Assembly (NCBI RefSeq): GCF_020171805.1
Contig: NZ_JAIVAF010000007.1
Span: 62,001-126,000, forward strand
Length of the DNA: 64,000 nucleotides
From: Guptibacillus algicola
GTDB taxonomy: Bacteria > Bacillota > Bacilli > Bacillales > Guptibacillaceae
Direction: 5' to 3'
The notes beneath the pieces are model-generated. The model searched no databases, was not told the DNA's origin, and saw nothing but the letters and a program-made list of their open reading frames with translations. The number at the start of each line of letters is the position of its first letter. Within the stretch, counting starts at the first letter, position 1. Of the stretch, positions 16,491-25,952 are shown piece after piece. The position numbers were made by a program, and so were the translations under genes.

Positions 16491-16530
16491 AAAAAGAAGC
16501 AAAGGAGTAAATCTCTTCTTGCTTCTTTTT
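16491..16530 (+). terminator. Terminator of the activator gene, overlapping the sigma-54 transcript start
   Basis: A perfect 12-bp arm pair (16491-16502 with 16519-16530) ends in TTTTT. Read-through RNA from the activator gene contains the full stem, whereas a transcript starting at about 16499 retains only four bases of the left arm. Confidence 0.65.
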
Positions 16531-16579
16531 AATTATTATGCAAGAATTTGTATTAATATTAAATCGAGGAGCGTGACCA

Positions 16580-17977
16580 ATGGAGGCGAAACAACAAAGC
16601 AAATATACGTTAGAAGGAGCAGGGAAAGGTGAGCTATCAAATCACCCTTTAAGTCATTACTTATGGTTTTTGATTCCATCTTTAATCGGCGTACTACTAT
16701 TTCTTGTTCCAATACCTTTTAAAGGGAAGATTACGATCGGTGTTGGGATTATGGCTGAATCCATTCAAGCAAGCCTTGAGTCTGTGCTTCCTGGGCTAAT
16801 GACAGCCGTATTAATTATTTCTGCTATTATTCCTATATTTACAAAATTATTTGAACCGAAATCTATTATGCTTCGCCCATTTCTTAAACAACTATTCTAT
16901 GTGAATTGGTTCTGGGTAGCTACAAGAATGCTCGGTGCCCTTTTTGCAGTCATGACGCTATACAAATTTGGTCCTGAATTCGTCATTTCAGATGTTTCAG
17001 GCGGAACAATGCTTTATGCGCTTGTCCCAGTGCTTGCTGCCTGGTTCTTGTTTGCAGGTCTGTTGATGCCACTTCTTCTTGAATTTGGCTTGATGGACTT
17101 TATTGGTACATCACTTCAACGTGTGATGCGCCCATTATTTAAACTACCAGGACGTTCTTCAATCGATGCTCTTGCCTCTTGGATGGGAGCAGGTACGGTA
17201 GGTGTACTCATTACAACAAAACAATATGAAGAAGGATATTATACAAAGCGAGAAGCTGCTGTTATCGCCACAAACTTCTCGATCAACTCAATCGCGTTTA
17301 GTTTAGTAGTTATTAGTTTCATAGGACTTGAGGACATGTTCATTCCGTTTTACTCTACAGTCGTTGTGGCAGGACTGATTGCAGCAGTTGTCTGCCCAAG
17401 AATACCTCCATTATCAAGAAAAGAAGATACGTATTATGAAGTAACAGGTAAGCAAATTTCTGAAGATGTACCAGAAGGTGTATCTAATTACAGATGGGGC
17501 TTAGAAAAGGCATTAGAGAAGGCTTCTCATGTAAAAAGCGTAAAACAGGTTGCTCAACAGGGCGTGCATACCGTTCTAGATATTTACTTTGCACTTATTC
17601 CACTTGTAATGGCACTTGGAACAATTGCTTTGATCATTGCAGAATTCACGCCTTTCTTTACGTATTTAGCAATGCCAATCGTCCCAGTTCTTCAATGGAT
17701 GCAAATTCCCGAAGCGGCAGCCGCGGCACCAGCGATGTTAGTTGGGTTTGCAGATATGTTCTTACCAGCTGTTATTGGGACTGGAATCGAGAGCGAACTT
17801 ACTCGCTTTGTTATTGCAGCGGTATCGTTAACACAGCTTATCTACATGTCTGAAATCGGTATATTGCTAGTGAAATCAAAGATTCCTATCTCTGTTCTTG
17901 AACTAGCAATTATCTTTATACAAAGAACGATTATTACATTGCCAATCATCGTGGTAATGGCTCACTTTTTCTTTTAA
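16580..17977 (+). CDS. YjiH family membrane protein (nucleoside recognition/Gate domain)
   Basis: A 465-aa polytopic membrane protein with about ten helices and the repeated Gate-domain pattern seen in YjiH and in nucleoside transporters. Conserved stretches include FWVATRMLGALFAVMTLYKFGP and SWMGAGTVGVLITTKQYEEGYYTKREA (quoted in parts: GAGTVGVLITTKQYEEG). It is likely a transporter of an amino-acid-related compound that is metabolised by the aminotransferase encoded 22 bp downstream. It is expressed from the sigma-54 promoter at 16473. Confidence 0.75.
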   Translation: MEAKQQSKYTLEGAGKGELSNHPLSHYLWFLIPSLIGVLLFLVPIPFKGKITIGVGIMAESIQASLESVLPGLMTAVLIISAIIPIFTKLFEPKSIMLRPFLKQLFYVNWFWVATRMLGALFAVMTLYKFGPEFVISDVSGGTMLYALVPVLAAWFLFAGLLMPLLLEFGLMDFIGTSLQRVMRPLFKLPGRSSIDALASWMGAGTVGVLITTKQYEEGYYTKREAAVIATNFSINSIAFSLVVISFIGLEDMFIPFYSTVVVAGLIAAVVCPRIPPLSRKEDTYYEVTGKQISEDVPEGVSNYRWGLEKALEKASHVKSVKQVAQQGVHTVLDIYFALIPLVMALGTIALIIAEFTPFFTYLAMPIVPVLQWMQIPEAAAAAPAMLVGFADMFLPAVIGTGIESELTRFVIAAVSLTQLIYMSEIGILLVKSKIPISVLELAIIFIQRTIITLPIIVVMAHFFF

Positions 17978-17999
17978 CTGACACCTTAAGGAGGACACT

Positions 18000-19322
18000 A
18001 TGAATTCATCATTTGAAGAAAGATATAACCGAATGTCAGAACTATTAGCACCAAGCATGGCGAAAGATCATCCAAACCTTCCAGTAGTAAAGGAAGAAGG
18101 TTGCTACTATTATGGTGCTGATGGAACGAAATATTTAGATTTCACGTCAGGAATTGCTGTAGCAAATACAGGGCACCGTCATCCAAAGGTTGTCGAGGCG
18201 ATTAAAAAAGGCGCAGATTCCCTCATGCACGGCCCATCAGGCGTCATTATGTATGACTCGATTTTGGATCTAGCTGAGCGTCTTGGTGGCATCATGCCGC
18301 CAAACCTTGATTGCTTTTTCTTCGCCAACAGCGGTACAGAGGCAATTGAAGGCGCGCTAAAGTTAGCAAAATATGTGACGAAGCGCCAATACGTCGTCTC
18401 ATTTACAGGATGCTTTCACGGACGTTCTCTTGGTGCGTTAGGTGTAAGTACATCTAAAAGTAAATACCGTAAGTTTCTACAACCAAATGGATTAACGTAT
18501 CAACTTCCATTCGCAGATGCTAAGGCTTGCCCACAAGACCAAAACCCTGCAGAATATTGCGTGGCTGAACTTGAAAAGGACGTAGAGCGTCTATTTGATC
18601 ATCAAGTTACACCAGAAGAGGTAGCATGTATGATCGTTGAACCGATCCTAGGGGAAGGTGGATATATTATTCCACCGAAAGAATGGCTACAAAAAGTTCG
18701 AGAAATCTGTGACCGTCATGGCATCCTCCTTATCTTTGATGAAGTTCAGACTGGATTTGGAAGAACAGGTGACTGGTTCGCGGCCCAAACATTTGATGTA
18801 ACACCCGATATTATGGCGATCGCAAAAGGAATAGCTTCCGGTATGCCACTTAGTGCGACCGTTGCGTCGAAAGAATTGATGAGCCAGTGGCCGATGGGAA
18901 CCCATGGAACAACGTTCGGTGGAAATCCGATCGCATGTGAAGCGGCATTAGCGACGCTTGATGTGATAGAAGAAGAGAACCTTCTAGAAAATTCAAGAGA
19001 TATGGGAGCATATGCTCTTGAAGGGTTGGCTAAGATTAAATCTAGACATTCTGTCATCGGCGAAGTTCGAGGCGTAGGTCTTATGATTGGAATTGAAATC
19101 ATCGATCCCAAAACAAGTGCTCCAGATGGAGATGGGATGATGCGGATCCTAGATTTATCGTTAGAAAAAGGTGTGCTGTTCTATCTTTGCGGAAAACATC
19201 AAGAAGTGATTCGAATGATACCACCGCTCATCGTTTCAAAAGAACAGATCGATGAAGGGTTACGAGTGTTTGAAGAAGCAGTTCATGAATTCGAAAAAGA
19301 AAGCCATCTTGTGAGCGTTTAA
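18000..19322 (+). CDS. Class III PLP aminotransferase (4-aminobutyrate aminotransferase-like)
   Basis: A 440-aa fold-type I enzyme with the class III signature [19 protein letters not shown] near residue 243 and the PLP lysine in [16 protein letters not shown] about 25 residues on; [14 protein letters not shown] binds the cofactor phosphate. Size and motifs fit GABA, ornithine or similar omega-aminotransferases. Together with the upstream transporter and sigma-54 activator it suggests catabolism of GABA or another omega-amino compound as a nitrogen source. Substrate cannot be fixed from sequence. Confidence 0.82.
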   Translation: MNSSFEERYNRMSELLAPSMAKDHPNLPVVKEEGCYYYGADGTKYLDFTSGIAVANTGHRHPKVVEAIKKGADSLMHGPSGVIMYDSILDLAERLGGIMPPNLDCFFFANSGTEAIEGALKLAKYVTKRQYVVSFTGCFHGRSLGALGVSTSKSKYRKFLQPNGLTYQLPFADAKACPQDQNPAEYCVAELEKDVERLFDHQVTPEEVACMIVEPILGEGGYIIPPKEWLQKVREICDRHGILLIFDEVQTGFGRTGDWFAAQTFDVTPDIMAIAKGIASGMPLSATVASKELMSQWPMGTHGTTFGGNPIACEAALATLDVIEEENLLENSRDMGAYALEGLAKIKSRHSVIGEVRGVGLMIGIEIIDPKTSAPDGDGMMRILDLSLEKGVLFYLCGKHQEVIRMIPPLIVSKEQIDEGLRVFEEAVHEFEKESHLVSV

Positions 19323-19330
19323 AAGAAGAG

Positions 19331-19363
19331 GCTCTTGTCGGTGTTTGCGGCAAGAGCTTTTTT
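19331..19363 (+). terminator. Terminator of the sigma-54 operon
   Basis: A 10-bp stem with one G-U pair (19331-19340 with 19348-19357) and a following T run. Confidence 0.8.
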
Positions 19364-19482
19364 ATGAGGATGAGACGAATTTAAAATTTTCCGAAAACAT
19401 ACTGTTGTTTGGACGTATTTGTGATAATATAAGATTTCTGTCTCTACTATCGAGATAAATATCTCTAAAGGAGGTAACTGAA

Positions 19483-21579
19483 TTGGATGAACGAATTCAA
19501 AGTGCCTATCGTGAAGAGAAGCAGCAACTCAGCCAAATCGCTGCGGAGATTAATAAACAAAGAGAGAAACTTAAACAGTATCCGAAATATTCTGGTGATG
19601 ATGTTACTGAACAAGTCCTTGAAAGTATTCGTGAACAGAACCGCTCGTCACTACAGATTGCAGCAAAAGAACCTTATTTTGCTCGGATGGATTTTCAAGA
19701 AGACAGCAAAGATTCCAAAGCTTACTACATAGGTAAGGTAGGCGTTGCTGATAATGAAACGCAGGAAACGCTAGTAGTAGATTGGAGAGCACCTGTAGCA
19801 AGCATGTTTTATTCATTTACTGGTGGGGAGGAAGAAGCGTACTACCAATCCCCAGATGGCGTCGTAGAAGGTAATATCGAGTTGAAGAGAAATATCGTAA
19901 TACGCGATCAAACGCTTCAACGAGTTGTCGACTCTTATGTCGAAGGTAGCGAGGATCTCTCGGGTTCAGACGAGTATTTGCTGTACCGATTAAGTGAGAC
20001 GAAAGATAACAAGCTACGAGATATCGTTTCAACGATACAAGCTAAACAAAATGATATTATACGAGCTGAACGAACGACCCCTCTCATTATTCAGGGGGTG
20101 GCCGGTAGTGGGAAAACAACGGTTGCTCTTCATAGACTCGCTTATCTCCTCTACGAATATCGTGAAACGATCACTGCGGACCGCATGATCATCTTTGCAC
20201 CGAACCGCATGTTTCTTGACTATATTTCTGGTGTGCTTCCTGAGCTTGGAGTAGGAGGAATACAGCAAGCTACCTTTGCAGACTGGGTCATTCAAAAACT
20301 AGATGACAAGGTATCGCTAGACGATTCAAACTTACAGATCACGAAATGGTTCAGTGATGAAGGAGAACGGCCATCTTTCGATGAGAGTGAAGGCAGATTA
20401 AAAGGATCGATTCACTTTAAGGAGTGGATTGACGATTCACTTCGATTATTCTCAGAATCTATTGGTAATCCTGGCGAGTTCGTCGCATGGGAGGGAGCGT
20501 TCATTTCTTCTGATAAGATTACGACTTGGATGAATGATCTCTCTGTGTATCCCGTCGGAAAAAAACGTGAGATGTTGATGAACCGCATCAAACTTTGGAT
20601 AAAAGACGAAGTGAAGAAAATAGAGGGAAGTCACCTTCAAAAAGAATATCGTAAAGTTGCAAATAAAGAACTGACAGAATACTTTAAGCAATGGCCAAAG
20701 CACACCGCATTTTCATTCTACAAAATGTTGTTTCAAAACAAGTCAGTAGGTACGGAAGATGCGAGTGTATTACCGAATGAAATAGTTAAGCACACACAGA
20801 AGAGGTTAAGAAAAAAGATGGTCTCATCTGAAGACCTTGCACCTCTGTTATATTTACAGTTCATGATGTTTGGAATAAATGATGACGATAAGATTCAGCA
20901 TGCAGTTATAGATGAAGCGCAGGATTTCTCGCCATTTCAAATCGCATTGCTACAGAAAGTGAATCGCAGCCAGTCCTTTACAATACTCGGTGATTTAGCA
21001 CAAGGTATTCATGGATATCAGGGGATTCATAATTGGAGTGAATTTAGGGATCTGTTTCAGGGAAGAGAACTTTATATGGAACTTGAACAAAGCTATCGAT
21101 CAACTGTTGAAATCATAGAGTATGCAAACAACATCATTTCTCATGCGAACGTACCTGTAGAGTCTGCAACCCCAGTGTTTCGAAGTGGTAAAAGCGTGAA
21201 GGAGCATCACATCAGCGATGAGCGGATACCACAGTTACTTGAAACGGCTAAAGAGATGGAAGAACGCGGGATGAAGACAATTGCGATTGTCGGTAGGACA
21301 GCGCATGAATGTCAGCTTCTTTTCAACGAAATTGAAAAGGAAAACATTGAAGCAAATTTGATCACAGTAGATGATCGCTCATACTCAGGTGGGATTTCGA
21401 TTACACCGATCTACCTCACAAAGGGATTAGAATTCGATGCGGTTATATTAGCTGATGTCTCAGAAACGTTCTACAAAGATAACGCGCAGGATGCGAAATT
21501 GTTGTACGTAGGGTGCACGCGAGCACTTCATGAACTTACCGTCTTTTATAGCGGAAAAAAATCACCATTAATAAAGTAA
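19483..21579 (+). CDS. helD: RNA polymerase recycling motor ATPase HelD
   Basis: A 698-aa superfamily 1 UvrD/Rep-like protein. An N-terminal coiled-coil arm (QSAYREEKQQLSQIAAEINK) inserts into the RNA polymerase secondary channel in known HelD structures. The helicase core has Walker A GVAGSGKTTVALHR near residue 205 and DEAQDFSP near 476; a C-terminal YLTKGLEFDAVILADV and YVGCTRA complete the motor motifs. HelD removes stalled RNA polymerase from DNA. It is somewhat shorter than the B. subtilis protein (774 aa). The TTG at 19483 follows AAAGGAGGT with 8-nt spacing; the nearby ATG is out of frame. Confidence 0.85.
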   Translation: MDERIQSAYREEKQQLSQIAAEINKQREKLKQYPKYSGDDVTEQVLESIREQNRSSLQIAAKEPYFARMDFQEDSKDSKAYYIGKVGVADNETQETLVVDWRAPVASMFYSFTGGEEEAYYQSPDGVVEGNIELKRNIVIRDQTLQRVVDSYVEGSEDLSGSDEYLLYRLSETKDNKLRDIVSTIQAKQNDIIRAERTTPLIIQGVAGSGKTTVALHRLAYLLYEYRETITADRMIIFAPNRMFLDYISGVLPELGVGGIQQATFADWVIQKLDDKVSLDDSNLQITKWFSDEGERPSFDESEGRLKGSIHFKEWIDDSLRLFSESIGNPGEFVAWEGAFISSDKITTWMNDLSVYPVGKKREMLMNRIKLWIKDEVKKIEGSHLQKEYRKVANKELTEYFKQWPKHTAFSFYKMLFQNKSVGTEDASVLPNEIVKHTQKRLRKKMVSSEDLAPLLYLQFMMFGINDDDKIQHAVIDEAQDFSPFQIALLQKVNRSQSFTILGDLAQGIHGYQGIHNWSEFRDLFQGRELYMELEQSYRSTVEIIEYANNIISHANVPVESATPVFRSGKSVKEHHISDERIPQLLETAKEMEERGMKTIAIVGRTAHECQLLFNEIEKENIEANLITVDDRSYSGGISITPIYLTKGLEFDAVILADVSETFYKDNAQDAKLLYVGCTRALHELTVFYSGKKSPLIK

Positions 21580-21583
21580 AAGA

Positions 21584-21610
21584 AAGAGAGCAGGTAAAAA
21601 CTGCTCTCTT
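21584..21610. terminator. Bidirectional terminator between helD and ywbE
   Basis: A perfect 10-bp stem (21584-21593 with 21601-21610) between convergent genes. Confidence 0.65.
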
Positions 21611-21614
21611 ACTT

Positions 21615-21806
21615 CTATAGTATGCTTTTAACCCTGCCGACCTGTCCATCTTCAAGACGAACCTTTATCCCGTGCGGATGTGTAGGAGATTTCGTTAGGA
21701 TATCTTTTACGATGCCTTTCGTTACCTTCCCTGTGCGTTGGTCTTTCTTTAATACGATTTCAACTTGTTTACCTGGTTCAATGTTACTTCTGTTCTGTCC
21801 GTTCAT
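21615..21806 (-). CDS. ywbE: YwbE family protein (DUF2196)
   Basis: A 63-aa basic, strand-rich protein. Its core, GKQVEIVLKKDQRTGK and SPTHPHGIKVRLEDGQVGRV, matches the YwbE family, found across Firmicutes and resembling a small RNA-binding barrel; the function is unknown. Its start lies within the end of the preceding small membrane-protein ORF (23-bp overlap), indicating translational coupling. Confidence 0.8.
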   Translation of the reverse strand: MNGQNRSNIEPGKQVEIVLKKDQRTGKVTKGIVKDILTKSPTHPHGIKVRLEDGQVGRVKSIL

Positions 21807-21963
21807 TTATTGATTCCTCCTCTTCATGAGAATACTTTTTATCTTCAGGGAGCGGATCCACTGTATGTTTGACGCTATATCCTTTGGAAACAGCCAGACC
21901 GAAGGCAGCCGCAATAATGATCGTCATGATGACTACCAGAATAATGATCGATGTGATGACCAA
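21784..21963 (-). CDS. Small single-pass membrane protein (YtzI-like)
   Basis: A 59-aa ORF starting at TTG 21963 with AGGAG 7 nt upstream. Residues 2-25 form one hydrophobic helix, followed by a short cytoplasmic tail containing KGYSVKHTVDPLPEDKK and an acidic end. The helix plus SVKHTVDP tail recalls the YtzI family of tiny Bacillus membrane proteins. It overlaps the ywbE start. Role unknown. Confidence 0.6.
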   Translation of the reverse strand: MVITSIIILVVIMTIIIAAAFGLAVSKGYSVKHTVDPLPEDKKYSHEEEESINERTEQK

Positions 21964-22059
21964 GGGAAAGCTCCTTTCGTGTCTTTTGCCTCTACTTTAC
22001 CACGATTAAATCGTGAAAGGTAGAATTAGTAAAAGAACGCAAGTGAAATTACAGGTGTT

Positions 22060-22077
22060 AAACAAACGTTTGATTGA
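22060..22077. promoter_or_regulatory. Palindromic candidate operator (copy 2 of 2)
   Basis: AAACAAACGTTTGATTGA is the exact reverse complement of the 18 bp at 2791-2808. It lies in the 334-bp divergent region between the YtzI-like/ywbE pair and the YitT gene; nothing else in this region stands out. Confidence 0.4.
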
Positions 22078-22297
22078 AAAAATAGAGAAGGTAAAATTTG
22101 TAGATTTAGTTAGATAATTTTGAATATATATGCTAATTTTTGTCGAAACACATAAATATTATAGTAATAAGTACCTATTTTAAAACTGGAAACGCTTGCT
22201 TATTAAATCTTAGGTTTAAGCTGTTTACAAACCTATGAATCCCTATTATAATCCCGATTGTGCTTATGAAACGAAAACAAAACAACGGGAGGGATAC

Positions 22298-23149
22298 ATG
22301 ATGCTTCATCACATCAAAACATATCTGCTTATCACTCTGGGGGCGCTCGGTGTAGCTACCCACGTACATTTTTTCCTTTCTCCAAACAGTCTTGCAACAG
22401 GGGGAGTCAGCGGTTTGTCGATCTTGATGAATCATATGGTCCCAAACTTGTCTGTCGGTATGTTCATGATCATCTTAAACGCAGTGCTTTTGTTAGTTGG
22501 AATTCTGTTTCTCGGTCCTAAATTTGGAGTTAAAACGATCTATTCAAGCTTTGCTTTATCGTTAGCTGTTTGGTTGTTCGAACGATTTATCCCAGTTACT
22601 CAGCCATTTAGTCAGGATATTCTCATTCAATTAATTATTGGACAGTGTATTGCAGCTGCAGGGATGGGACTTGTTTTTCATCAAAAAGCATCTACAGGTG
22701 GTACTGATATCATCGCAATGATTTTAAACAAATATTTTTCGTTCGAAGTTGGTAAAGGTGTATTGATCTCAGACATTTCGATCGCAATGCTTTCCATTTT
22801 CTTGTTTGGTCCTGAAATTGGTATGTATGCCATCTTTGGTGTTATTCTGAATGGATTTGTGATCGATTATACAATTCAAACCTTTGAGGCAAAGAAAGAA
22901 ATTGTTATTATCAGCAAAGAGAGCGAAGAAATCCGTACGTTCATCGTTAATGAAATAGGTAAAGGCGCAACTATTCATACAGCTCGTGGTGCATTTACTT
23001 CGGATGAAAAAGAAGTAATCACAACGATTCTTGGAAGAAAAGATCTGCTTAAGCTGAAGAAGTATGTAGGTAATGTTGATCGTAAGGCATTCATTACGGT
23101 GCATAGTATGAAAGAAATACTTGGACAAGACTTTAAATCACTCGCATAA
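22298..23149 (+). CDS. YitT family membrane protein
   Basis: A 283-aa protein with five or six N-terminal helices (ALGVATHVHFFLSPNSLATGGVSGLS cut: LSPNSLATGGVSGLSIL; GLVFHQKASTGGTDIIAMI) and a cytoplasmic DUF2179 domain from about residue 205 (KEIVIISKESEEIRTFIV, GATIHTARGAFT). The family has several paralogues per Bacillus genome and no settled function. The ATG at 22298 is chosen because CGGGAGGG lies 5-9 nt upstream; a longer frame adds a polar, non-conserved peptide. Confidence 0.8.
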   Translation: MMLHHIKTYLLITLGALGVATHVHFFLSPNSLATGGVSGLSILMNHMVPNLSVGMFMIILNAVLLLVGILFLGPKFGVKTIYSSFALSLAVWLFERFIPVTQPFSQDILIQLIIGQCIAAAGMGLVFHQKASTGGTDIIAMILNKYFSFEVGKGVLISDISIAMLSIFLFGPEIGMYAIFGVILNGFVIDYTIQTFEAKKEIVIISKESEEIRTFIVNEIGKGATIHTARGAFTSDEKEVITTILGRKDLLKLKKYVGNVDRKAFITVHSMKEILGQDFKSLA

Positions 23150-23154
23150 GATAG

Positions 23155-23195
23155 AACAATCCCCTTTCCGATATGGAAAGGGGATTGTTTTATTT
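23155..23195. terminator. Bidirectional terminator
   Basis: A perfect 15-bp stem (23155-23169 with 23175-23189) between convergent genes. Confidence 0.85.
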
Positions 23196-23921
23196 CTTGA
23201 TTTTCTTCACCAAGTAAATCAAAGTCATGAGTGCAATGATGATTGAAAGACAATAAGCGGTAAAAACGACTACCTGTACGTCACCGTCCTTGTTTTGAAC
23301 CCCGATTCCAATCAGTGCCCATACGATCACTAGTGGATACACCCAGTCGTTTTCGTTGAACAAGAAATAAAGAGCGAGTACAGTTGCTACGATCATTAGT
23401 AGGATGGTCCAAAAAGAGGCTGAGAGACCAAAACCATTCCAATCGATATATGTTAAAAAGTAACTTATATTCGCAATGGTAGCAACGCTGATCCATCCTA
23501 AATATACAGAAAAAGGTAAGAGATCGAAAAACGAAGCATCTGCCTCTTTGGCTTTCATATAAAGACGCATGAGCGTTAAGAGTAATAAAATCATGACGAT
23601 TACAGAAGCACCAAAATACTCGTAATGCCACATGAAGATCCAAAGGCTATTCAAAAGGGAGCTTAAAACAAACAGACTACTTGTTTCTTGATAAACAGGG
23701 AGGTTTCTTCGATTTTTAGGAAATTGACGAAGGATCCATAATCCTAGTAGTAGATAGATAAGACTCCAGATGCTGAATACATAACCTGCAGGTGTGAACA
23801 AGACGTTGAGTTTATTTGATATTTCTCCTGTTGTTTGTCCGTTGAGCGGTATGATGTTTGCAAGTGCATTCACCGTAATGACGAGTATGTAAGCAATAAC
23901 GTTAAGGAGTAATTTTCCCAT
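23190..23921 (-). CDS. TspO/MBR-related tryptophan-rich membrane protein
   Basis: A 243-aa membrane protein of seven to eight helices. The segment FTPAGYVFSIWSLIYLLLGLW and the later LNSLWIFMWHY recall the tryptophan-rich, five-helix TspO/MBR core, but the protein is longer, as in the YtaB-type Bacillus homologues. TspO proteins bind tetrapyrroles or cholesterol-like ligands; the role of the long form is unknown. The ATG follows AGGGGGC. Confidence 0.6.
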   Translation of the reverse strand: MGKLLLNVIAYILVITVNALANIIPLNGQTTGEISNKLNVLFTPAGYVFSIWSLIYLLLGLWILRQFPKNRRNLPVYQETSSLFVLSSLLNSLWIFMWHYEYFGASVIVMILLLLTLMRLYMKAKEADASFFDLLPFSVYLGWISVATIANISYFLTYIDWNGFGLSASFWTILLMIVATVLALYFLFNENDWVYPLVIVWALIGIGVQNKDGDVQVVVFTAYCLSIIIALMTLIYLVKKIKK

Positions 23922-24006
23922 TGTTGGCCCCCTAAGAAAAATAGATTATTGGTAAATACTATTCCTCTTTGTATGGACAGATAACCATCGTGTTAGGTTA
24001 AGAAGC

Positions 24007-24036
24007 AAAAAAAGCCCGCTCTTTAGGTGAGCGGGC
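24007..24036 (-). terminator. Terminator of the yfmJ-like gene
   Basis: A perfect 8-bp GC-rich stem (24014-24021 with 24029-24036) followed by T7 on the minus strand. Confidence 0.85.
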
Positions 24037-24043
24037 ACTTTCT

Positions 24044-25075
24044 TTAGTTATGAGGAAGTACTGCAATGTCTGGATCTGCGACTTTCACAATTTGTTTCCC
24101 AAGGTTTTTACCTTCGAATAGTCCAAGGAACGCATCAGGGATGCGATTGAATCCTTCAACGATTGTTTCTTCGTATGTGAGCTGTCCTTCTTTTAACCAT
24201 TTACCGAGGGATTCTGCACCTTCTTGATAGCGGTCTGCATAATCAGCCACAACGAATCCTTTCATGAGCGCACTTGATTTGATTAGCTTTGTTTGTACGC
24301 GAGGTCCGAGATCTTGTTCTTTCTTATTATAAGAAGAAATGGCTCCACATACAGGAATACGTGCAAATTTGTTTAATAAGCTGATCGCTGCATCACCAAT
24401 CTCACCACCGACGTTTTCGTAATAAACATCGATGCCGTCAGGACAAGCTTCCTTGAGTGATTTATAGACGTTTGAAGTTTTGTAATTGATGCCTTCATCA
24501 AAGCCTAACGTATTGGTAATATAATCTACTTTCTCGTCTGAACCGGCGATCCCTACAACTCGGCAGCCTTTAATCTTAGCAATTTGCCCTACGACAGAAC
24601 CTACTGCTCCAGCTGCACCAGAAACAACGACTGTTTCCCCTTCTTTTGGCTGACCAATGTCTAGTAAGCCGAAGTAAGCAGTAAGACCAGGCATACCTAG
24701 CACACCTAGGTGTGTACTTACAGGAGCAGCTTCTGGGTCGACTTTACGGATATCTTTGTCTGCTGCAACTGAATATTCCTGCCAGCCCAAATGTCCGATA
24801 ACAACATCGCCCTCTTTAAAGCTATCTGATTTGGATTCGATTACTTCTGCAATCACGCCGCCATTAATCGCTTCATCAATCTGAAACGGTGCAATGTATG
24901 ACTTTGCACTCGTCATTCTTCCTCTCATATATGGATCTACTGATAGGTAAAGCGTTTTAAGAAGTACTTCTCCTTTCTCGGGTGATGGTATAGCTGTTTC
25001 TACAAAGTTAAAATTCTCATCTGTAGGCATTCCTTCAGGTCGTTTAGCCAGTTGAATTTGTTGTTGTTTTGCCAT
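24044..25075 (-). CDS. yfmJ: Zinc-independent NADP-dependent oxidoreductase (MDR family, YfmJ-like)
   Basis: A 343-aa medium-chain reductase without zinc ligands. It has the LYLSVDPYMRGRM motif typical of the leukotriene B4 dehydrogenase/YfmJ/CurA branch and the NADP-binding AAGAVGSVVGQIAKIKG motif near residue 160. It would reduce alpha,beta-unsaturated ketones or aldehydes. I start at ATG 25075, with GGAGGG 7 nt upstream, rather than at an upstream in-frame ATG. A palindrome just upstream of this start could be an operator. Confidence 0.82.
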   Translation of the reverse strand: MAKQQQIQLAKRPEGMPTDENFNFVETAIPSPEKGEVLLKTLYLSVDPYMRGRMTSAKSYIAPFQIDEAINGGVIAEVIESKSDSFKEGDVVIGHLGWQEYSVAADKDIRKVDPEAAPVSTHLGVLGMPGLTAYFGLLDIGQPKEGETVVVSGAAGAVGSVVGQIAKIKGCRVVGIAGSDEKVDYITNTLGFDEGINYKTSNVYKSLKEACPDGIDVYYENVGGEIGDAAISLLNKFARIPVCGAISSYNKKEQDLGPRVQTKLIKSSALMKGFVVADYADRYQEGAESLGKWLKEGQLTYEETIVEGFNRIPDAFLGLFEGKNLGKQIVKVADPDIAVLPHN

Positions 25076-25096
25076 TAATAATCCCTCCATGTATTG

Positions 25097-25112
25097 ATGA
25101 ATGGTCATTCAT
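25097..25112. promoter_or_regulatory. ATGAATG-N2-CATTCAT palindrome
   Basis: A 7-2-7 dyad starting 22 bp upstream of the yfmJ start. Half-sites resemble those of TetR-family regulators such as Bacillus FadR (TGAATGA...TCATTCA), but the spacing is shorter than that consensus. Confidence 0.4.
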
Positions 25113-25245
25113 TATTTCTAATTGAACGTTATCACATTGACGGATCGTTATACAAAGTTTTTGCTCTTTATTTATTCTGACCTACTATCAATGGAAAGGG
25201 TAATGAAACATGGGGTAAGCTAGTGAGTAGTAGGAGGGAAACCTT

Positions 25246-25950
25246 ATGAATCATAGTAAAAGTTGGATAATGAAGCAAACGTGGCGCGATTTACTCTTTT
25301 TACATTGGCCTGTCGAACCATCATTGGTAAAGTCACTACTGCCTAAAGAGTTGGGTGTAGATACATTTGATGGTGAAGCATGGATTGGGATCGTACCGTT
25401 TGAAATGAGTGGGATACGGTTCAGAGGTTTGCCATCTGTTCCATTTGCTTCTAATCTACGAGAACTAAACGTCAGAACGTATGTGAAATACGGAAATCAA
25501 AGGGGCGTGTTCTTTTTTAGCCTGGATGCTAGTCATGATTTAGGAGTTTTAATTGCGAGATCATTCTTTCACCTTCCTTACTATCGAGCTAAACAAACTA
25601 TGTTTCAGCAGAATGGTGAGTTTCACTTTAGTAGTGTTCGTACCCATCGTGGTGCAAAGCAAAGTCACTTTCAAATCAGATATGAACCGGTAAGTGAACC
25701 TTATGAATCCAAAAGAGGACATCTTGATTTCTGGTTATCGGAACGGGAATGCTTATTTATCGTTCATAAAGGAAAGGTGTTTCAAGGCGATATAAAGCAT
25801 GAGAGATGGCCACTTCAAAAAGCAGCCTTCACCATCCTAGAAGATACTCTTTCTGATGACTATTTCTTTAAAAAAGAGAAAACAATCGCTCATTACTCAA
25901 AGTCAGTTACGACCCGTCTCTGGCCATTTAGGCAGGTATCTAAACAGTAA
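25246..25950 (+). CDS. DUF2071 family protein (YqjF-like)
   Basis: A 234-aa soluble protein of the YqjF/DUF2071 family. Recognisable stretches are DLLFLHWPVEPSLVKSLLP at the N-terminus, GEAWIGIVPFEMSGIRFRG, LRELNVRTYV and GVFFFSLDASH. The fold is a beta-rich acetoacetate decarboxylase-like barrel; the function is unknown. The ATG has AGGAGGG upstream. It is monocistronic. Confidence 0.8.
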   Translation: MNHSKSWIMKQTWRDLLFLHWPVEPSLVKSLLPKELGVDTFDGEAWIGIVPFEMSGIRFRGLPSVPFASNLRELNVRTYVKYGNQRGVFFFSLDASHDLGVLIARSFFHLPYYRAKQTMFQQNGEFHFSSVRTHRGAKQSHFQIRYEPVSEPYESKRGHLDFWLSERECLFIVHKGKVFQGDIKHERWPLQKAAFTILEDTLSDDYFFKKEKTIAHYSKSVTTRLWPFRQVSKQ

Positions 25951-25952
25951 AA

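Noticed and set aside
22185-22205. Possible CcpA cre site (GGAAACGCTTGC)
   Set aside because: Several required outer bases of the cre consensus are wrong.
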